Assembly: GCA_011009095.1 (NCBI GenBank)
Contig: VTPC01008745.1
Coordinates: 62,001 to 126,000, forward strand
DNA from: Ignelater luminosus
Lineage: Eukaryota > Arthropoda > Insecta > Coleoptera > Elateridae
Direction of reading: 5' to 3'
DNA length: 64,000 nt
In this document: positions 57,371-64,000 of the stretch, piece by piece
Layout of the letters: the number at the start of each line of letters is the position of its first letter
Numbering within the stretch: position 1 is the stretch's first letter
Made by a program: the position numbers and the translations under genes
Notes under the pieces: model-generated
The model's database searches: none
What the model was told of the DNA's origin: nothing
The model's input: only the letters and a program-made list of their open reading frames with translations

Positions 57371-60300
57371 GTGAAACAAACTCTGGATGAGTCGTTTCAA
57401 AACAAAACCCACTCAATTTTCTTTTATAGCTTTCTTAAGAAGGTTAATAAAAAAGCGAAGCTCTATCGGTTCTTGCTTATAGTTTTTTTTTCAAAGGTTA
57501 TTAAAGGGCGTAATCCATCCAATCAGTTTCCATTTATTAAAGGACAAATTCTAATTAATTGTCGTTCATAACTTTTTTGAGAAACACAATATAATGGAGG
57601 GCAAGATCTGTGTTCAGGTCCGTTTAAGAACAAACCCCGATCGGTTTCCGTTTGTAACTCTCTTAAGAAGATTAGTAAAAAGCAAAGCCGGATTAGTGTA
57701 TTTTCAGAAGATCAATGAAGACCAAATCCATCTGTGACCCATTTAAAGAAGAAGCCCAATGATTAGTTTACTTTCATAGTTTCTTCAAGAACGTAACGCC
57801 GATGCAGATGACTTGTCTAAGAGCAATTTTTGATCAGGTTTCGCTCACAGCTTTTGCAAAAAAGTATATGGAGGACAAAACCTGACAGTGAGCCACCACC
57901 CTTAGAAAGCGAAAACCCATCGCTTTCCTCCATAGCTCTAGTTTTGCTTATAACTTTCTTAAAGTAATTAATAGAGGTCGAACCCACCCGGCAAGTACCT
58001 CATTTGAAGAAAAAACTGATCAGTTTCCCTTCATAGTTTCTTCAAAAATCTTAATACAGATTGAAGCTCACCGGTCTAATTTGTTATTGTGCGTCTCTGA
58101 GAATGCTGATCTAATGGAAAGCAATGAACCGTGATCGGTTTCCCTGTATAGCTCTCTTAAGAAAGTTAATAATAGGCAAAGCTCAATCGATTTTCCTTCA
58201 GGTCAATAATGTCTGAAAACCATCTGTGAGCTACGGCAGCTGCCCAGTTTAAAGTTTCTTTTTACAGTTTCTGAAAGAACGTAAAGTTGACAGACATCCG
58301 ACTACAGATGACCTATCCAAGAGCAAATTTGTTCCATTTTTGTGATAGTTCATTCTAGAAAGTTAATAAAGGGTAAAAACCGTCTGGGTTTCTGTTTATA
58401 ACTTTATTTGAATAGTTGGACATCGAAACCCATCTATTATCTACCTGTTTTGAGAAAAATATCAATTAGTTTCCTTTTATAGTTTATTTGAGAATGTTAA
58501 AGAGGCCGGCGCTCCACGGTAAGTTACTACGTGTGACTCGCTTAAAAGCGGATCTTGATTTGTTTTTGTGCATAGCTTCTCGGAGATAGTTAATTTAATG
58601 AAGAGCAAAGAGTCTCAGTTGAGAGCGAAACCAGATCAGTTGCTGTTGGTCACTTTCTTAAGAAAGTTAATTAAGGAAAAGACCGATCAGTTAGCTGATT
58701 TAAAAGATTTATTTCCGACTGTTAACCACCACAGGTGCCCCGTTTGAATAGAATCCTGATCAACGTTCGTATTTATAGTTTCTTCTAGAATGTTAATTCA
58801 GGAAAAACACTCGACTGTGAAACACCTCAAACGAGTCTAATCAGTATCGATACATAGCTTCTTCGGTAAAGTTAAGAAACTTTTAAGAACAAAGCTCGAG
58901 GAGTTCTTGTGGTTTTGAAAGCAAACCATATTTAGCTTGCGTTCATAGGTTCTTTTGTCAAGGTATGCAGCCCGTTTGAAGATAAAGCACGATCGGCTTT
59001 AGTGTATAAATTTTTTGAAAAATATATGGTGAGGAAGCCAGAGTGATTTGTTTGAATATGACCTCTAATCAACTTCTTTGAAACGGTTAATGAACTGTGA
59101 AATTCAGCCATGACTTTTTTGAAAATCAAGCTTCATAGTGTCTCTTCAAAAGGGTTAATGATCTGAGAACAAAATTTATTTATCAGATTGCGCTCATGGG
59201 TCTCTTTGAGAGAATAATGGAAAGTCAAATCTGGATGTTTGCCACTTTACTGGACGAATCAGTTTCCGTGCATAATTTTTTTAAAACGATTAATAGGGAC
59301 AAAATCCGACTATGGATCTCAGCAGGTGATTAGTGAGGTACGATTGAAGTCCTGTAACATCTCCTGAAAAAACTTAATGAGTGAGAGCAAAATTTACTCA
59401 GATCCTTTGCAAAAATTAATAGAAATTGTAGTTTGACTGTTGGCTACCGTATGTAGCTAGCTTGGCGGCCAAACCGCATTGAATTTTATGCATGGCTATA
59501 TGAAGAAGGCAATATCTATGGGTTGTTCATTGTAGATTGCTTGTTTAAGGACTCGGCTCATTTTGTTATATAGCTTATTAGAAAAAGCTCAATTGAGAAC
59601 GAAGTCCAAGTGTACCTGGCCTGTTTTTGTATATAGACTTCTTTGCAAATGTTAATAGAAAGTAAAACTCGATTATGAGTCGTTTAAAGAAAAATACCAG
59701 TCCATTTTATTGCGTGCTTTTCTCAAAAAGGTTAGTGACACATTAGGCCTTACACTAGGACCACTGTTTGAAAAGGTTGACCTATTTTCGTCACAGTTCA
59801 CTGGAGAGGTCAGTTTTCTTTTATAGCGTTCTTTAAGAGGCTAATAAAGAGCAATTTTCGTCCGTTGGCTATCGCAGCTTCTTTAGAAATGTCAGTGGAA
59901 AGCGAAACCTAACCGTGGTAATTTATTAGACGGCGAGGATTCAATCAGTTCTTTGTAGAAGGATGAATCTGAGCACGTGAGTCTGAAGCCTGATCAGTTT
60001 CCATGAGTAGCTTTTGCGCTCGGAAGGTTATAAACGGCAAACTCTAACTGTTCGTCACTGGATGTAGCTTATTTTCAGTTACAACCGCTTTTCTACATAG
60101 CTTTCTTAAAGAGGTTAATGAAGGAAGAAGCCCAACTATCAACAATCACGAGAACCATTCGTTTGAGAGGAAACCTGATTAGTTTCTGTCTATAGCTTTT
60201 CCGTAAAGGTTAATAAAGTCAGAAGTCTGAGTAGCTAAGAATTACCGCATGGGCATTTGTAGGCCCTTGAGAGGGTTAACAGAAGAGATCCAACTGCGGT

Positions 60301-62875
60301 TTATTGTAACTCACCTGTTTGAGGATTCGACTTGTCTCGTTACATAGCTTCTTAGAAACGAAAAGCCGAAAAACGCCACTACAGATAATCTATGTTCAGG
60401 ATAAATCCTGATCAGTTTCTGTTCAATAACGTTTTTTAAAAGATCCACTGATGACCATCTCCAGCTGTTAGCCACTACAAGTGTGTGCTTGAAGACAATG
60501 TCCATGATCAATGCCTATTTATGATTTTTTCTAGAATGTTAATGGAAGACAAAACTACGATAGATGATCCGTTTGAGGCGGAATTTGATCAGATTTGGTG
60601 CATAGCTTCCTCGAGACTGTTAATAAACTGACAAATCCAACTATGGTCCAGTTTCCGTGGTTTTAAAGGCGAATCCCATTTAGATGGCATTCTTAGGTCT
60701 TTTGAGAGAGCAAATAAAGGAAGCTCGCCATTGTTTTTGTTTCATTTTAGGGTAGGTAAGTACAGCATCAGGTAATATGTTTAGAGATAATCCAATCAGT
60801 TTCGGCGTATAGTTTCATCAAAAAAAAATACTGAACTGAAAGGCTTAACAATGGGGCACCTGATCAGCTTCGTAGATAATTGCTCGTCGGCAAGGTCAAT
60901 GATATGAAAAGAAAACACTTTGGGTTGAGCTAATAGTTACCATGAGAAGGTTAATGGTGGACCAAGGGCATGGTGCAAGCTTGAGGGTAATGGGCGGATC
61001 AGTTTATGTGCAGTTTTCTTGAAACGGTTAATGGCGTTCGAAGTCCGGGCAGTCTAATTAGTTCTTGAATATAACTTTTTTTCTAGAGAGCAAGTCTCAT
61101 TCATATTGCATTCATATGGCCCTTACAAACATTATAATTAAATATACAATGCTATATGGTCAAACCAGATTAATCTTCATGCATGGTTTTATCAAGAGGA
61201 TTTGCAAAGGGTAATGCCTAACAGTCATGTCGGCTGCAACAGTAGGTTCGTTCGAAAACAAATGGTGTAAACACAAAGTCCAATCAGATTGCATTGGTAT
61301 GTCTCTTGAGAAAGAGAAAACCTAACCGTAAGCTACAGCGTGTGACTCATTAAACAGCGAGGACCAATCAGCTTACTACAGGAAGGCAAATCCTGATTGG
61401 TTTCCATATGTAGCATCTTGAGGAGGTTAACGGTTTGAAAGATCAGTACCCATATGCAGCTTCATCAAGAGTTTAACCTAATTTAATTGACTTTGTAGGC
61501 TTCTTGAGAAAGTTAACAAAAGAAACCCGACTGCGATTTATTATAGTTTGCCAGTTTGAGGACTTGACTCTTTAGAAAAATTTCAATCGAAAACGAAGCC
61601 CAAAAGTACCCCACTGCAGGTGACCTGTGTTTAGGGAAGTTCTGATCAGTTTCTGTTCGATAACGTCTTTGGATAGACCCATTGATGGCGATGTTTAGCT
61701 GTTAGACACTACAAGTGCCCTTTTCGAATAGAATTCCGATTAGTATTCATTTATAGTTTCTCCTAAAATGCTAATGGAAGATAAAACCTGATCCGTTTAG
61801 GACAAAGTCCAGTCAGTTTCGGTGCGATGTAGTTTTCTTGAGAATGTTAAGAAACTGGCAATTTTGTGAGCAAGACGTCGGATCAGTTCCCGTGATTTTG
61901 AAGGTAAGTCCCATTTAGACTGCACTCATAGGTTCTTTGGGAAAAGCTAGTGGAGGATGAGGCCTAAATGTTCTTTATGCGGTTTATTTGAGGGTAAAGT
62001 GACCATTAACAGCAGCAGGTGATACGTTCGAAGATAATTCAATCAGCTTTAACGCACAGCTTCATCTAAAACGTTGATGAACTGAGTTCAACAATGCGGC
62101 GTCTTATCAGTTTTGTGGCTAACTTCTGGTCAAAGAGGTAAGTGTTTTGAGAACAACAACTCTTTAGATTGCGTCTCTAGACACCATGAAAAGGAGAATA
62201 AAAGGGCCAAGTTCGACTATTTGCCGTGTATGTGACCTGTTTGAGGATAATGAGCAAAGTACTCTCTGTGAAGTTTTCTTGAAAAAGTTATTTTAGGATA
62301 AAGTTCAACCATGAATTGCTGCAGATGATCTGCGAAACCTAACCACTTCTTGAGTGTAGCTTTTGCACTGGAAAAGTAAGTTGAGATTGCGTCCATAAGG
62401 GTACTACAGAAACTTGAAATGTTTGAAAAGCTCGGCGGTTGATCACTGTATGATGGTAAAGTAGGATTACGCATTTTGTATGTATAATTTTATCAAAAGG
62501 TTTAACAAAGGACTAACAATGGGCCTCGGTAGTAGACCTTTGAGAAGATCAATAGTTTAAGAGCATAGCCCCATCAGATTGCATTTGTATGTCTCTTGAA
62601 GACGTTTACGGAAGACGAAAGCTGCAACGAGATTCAACCGGCTTACTGAAATAGGGTAAACACGACCTTGTAAAGGCAAATCCCAATCAGTTTAAAGGAG
62701 TAGCTTTTCAAGAAGGTCAATGCTTGAGAGAAAATTTAATTCAAATTGGGTTTAGAAGGTTATAGACGACAAAATGTGTTTGCCACTGGATGTGGCCCGT
62801 TTAGGGTCGAAGGCAATTTCCTTTCTCGATAGGATTTATAAAGGACAAAACGTCTTATGTATAACTTGTTGGTGA

Positions 62876-63005
62876 AAATAAATAAAGACAAAAATTAATA
62901 TTGTCTCCCCAACAAAGTTTGAAAAATTCTTGCAAGCATTGACTATCATACTTCCAGACGATCGTTTCGTCCTTGTTTGGACTCATCAGTGGAGGATAAT
63001 GAAAG
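62876..63005 (-). repeat. Fragment of the 63134-63477 palindromic element, opposite orientation
   Basis: AATAAATAAAGACAAAAATT through CAACAAAGTTTGAAAAATTC equals the inner part of the arm of the neighbouring element. It is followed by CATTGACTATCATACTTCCA GACGATCG, the reverse complement of that element's loop. This copy has 5 extra bases in the loop (CGAAACGATCG versus CGATCG) and continues past it, so it may derive from a longer parent. The minus-strand 75-codon frame 62855-63082 runs through it and is of unknown significance. Confidence 0.7.
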
Positions 63006-63133
63006 TCAATGCTTGCCCGTTTCATGCTGGTTACATACAAATCAGCTACAACATTAGCAGCATGAAAATATTGAGGCGCCATCTAATAAGAACGTTAAAT
63101 ATTAGAACTACTGACTCGACAAGTCGTTCTGAA

Positions 63134-63477
63134 TTAAAAATTTCCAAATAGGAAAACTATACACCTTTTATATAAAATAAAGGGTTGTTCTAACTTATAG
63201 TGGGATTTATTGGTAACAATAAATAAAGACAAAAATTAATATTGTCTCCCCAACAAAGTTTGAAAAATTAGTGCATTATCCTCTACTGGTGAGTCCAAAC
63301 AAGGACGATCGTCTGGAGGTATGATAGTCAATGCTTCCACGAATTTTTCAAACTTTGTTGGGGAGACAATATTAATTTTTTTATTTATTTATTGTTACCA
63401 ATAAACCCCACTATAAGTTAGAACAACCTTTTATTTTATATAAAAGGTGTATAGTTTTCCTATTTGGAAATTTTTAA
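63134..63477. mobile_element. Young palindromic element (136-bp arms, 72-bp loop)
   Basis: The left arm 63134-63269 and right arm 63342-63477 are inverted copies with four mismatches that I can count over 136 bases (about 97% identity). Outer ends are TTAAAAATTTCC and GGAAATTTTTAA. The loop is 63270-63341. Flanks are CTGAA on the left and TTAATTG on the right; whether TTAA is part of the arm or a target duplication cannot be decided. It has no coding capacity, consistent with a MITE. Its near-identical arms stand out against the strongly diverged satellite around it, implying recent insertion. Confidence 0.9.
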
Positions 63478-64000
63478 TTAATTGTTGGTGAAAGTTAATA
63501 CAGTGAAACACCCGACTAAGAGGCCTTGCCTGTCATTCTTTTGAAGATAAAACTCGATCAGTTTAAATGAGTAACTTTTTAAAGAGGTTATTAATGAGAG
63601 AAAATTTAATTCAGATTCGGTTTTAAGAAGGTTATAGATCTGTTTGCTATTGATTGTGGCCCGTTTCGGGTCAAAGACGTTTTCTTTTTTATTAAGGACA
63701 AAACGTCTTGCGTATAGCTTGTTACTGAAAGTCAATAAAGTGAGACCCGACTAAGCGCCATTCCGGGTAGTTCTTTTAAGAGTAAAGCCCGATCAGTTCA
63801 CGTACTTAGCTTTTTCTGCAAAGTTAATGACTTGAGAGTATCTACTCACACTGCCTTTTTAGACCTCTTGCAAAGGCTAACCGTAGAAACCCGACTCTGG
63901 TCCATTGTAGTTCATTGCTGGTTTGAAGGCCCGATTCATCTCTTGTCTTCCTAAACAAAGCTTACTTTACTATAGACAACCTGTATCTAGAGTTAAGTCT

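Larger units (their letters stand above)
57370..64000 (+). repeat. Very diverged satellite-like repeat field (over 6.6 kb, runs off the window)
   Basis: A recurring module fills the region at about 50-110-base spacing: 'agc(t)ttcttaagaaggttaat(g/a)aagg.caaa.cccgac' then '...gtttgagga(c)aaa.cc(c)gatcagtttccgt'. Good copies include TTTCTTAAGAAGGTTAATAA (57431), CTCTCTTAAGAAGATTAGTA (57658), CTCTCTTAAGAAAGTTAATA (58151), CTTTCTTAAGAAAGTTAATT (58652) and CTTTCTTAAAGAGGTTAATG (60102). The alternating half-unit CGATCAGTTT occurs repeatedly (for example 58135, 63556, 63790). Copies differ a great deal, so the array is old. It is interrupted only around 62876-63480 by foldback-type sequence. The consensus length is about 100 bp; I could not fix it exactly by eye. 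Confidence 0.75.

Noticed and set aside
62855..63082. 75-codon minus-strand frame as a real gene
   Set aside because: It ends inside the arm of a palindromic element and the sister copy has a 5-base difference that breaks the frame. Kept only as a hint about the parent element.

Overview
This is animal nuclear DNA. It is AT-rich, its coding sequence is split into short GT-AG exons, and it is filled with decayed transposable elements (TEs). The only host gene I can support is a plus-strand immunoglobulin-superfamily gene. Its motifs match the arthropod Sidestep family of cell-surface receptors. Together with the TE types (Ty3/gypsy, jockey-like and RTE-like LINEs, piggyBac, DDE transposons) this points to an arthropod. 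A chelicerate such as a horseshoe crab or spider is my guess, not something I can prove.

The gene contributes five internal exons: 30684-30828, 31108-31316, 31473-31586, 38978-39181 and 50677-50828. Together they encode Ig domain 1, Ig domain 2 and the first half of Ig domain 3. Splice phases agree across all four junctions. Intron 3 is about 7.4 kb, intron 4 about 11.5 kb, and the last intron runs more than 13 kb to the window edge. The signal-peptide exon, later Ig domains and membrane segment are not in the window.

Layout: 1-1961, nothing recognised. 1962-5650, minus-strand gypsy element with an intact 3' LTR, a truncated 5' LTR, an RNase H deletion and mutated catalytic residues. 5700-6229, DDE transposase relic. 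6.6-11.6 kb, mostly featureless. 11.64-12.19 kb, satellite-like repeat interrupted by a 37-unit heptamer array. 12.2-13.55 kb, second gypsy relic. 14.64-17.33 kb, minus-strand RTE-like LINE. 20.79-21.31 kb, two 9-bp arrays. 21.4-23.26 and 24.1-25.77 kb, two plus-strand LINEs. 25.83-28.0 kb, piggyBac relic. 28.72-28.97 kb, LINE endonuclease scrap.

Intron 3 carries an RTE-like LINE (+) and a gypsy gag (-). The gag reading frame is split by a 126-bp (42-codon) tandem array. Intron 4 holds a LINE relic (-) and a nearly full-length, dead jockey element (+). The downstream intron holds a foldback element with terminal repeats of about 612 bp, a 2-kb relic of an unnamed repeat-associated protein family, and from 57.4 kb to the window end a very diverged satellite field. 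Within that field sits a young 344-bp palindromic element with 136-bp arms.

The genes do not form a pathway. The window is one long neural-receptor-type gene whose introns and upstream flank have been filled by TEs and tandem repeats. I saw no tRNA, rRNA, CRISPR or prokaryotic features. All family calls come from reading motifs by eye; no database search was run.
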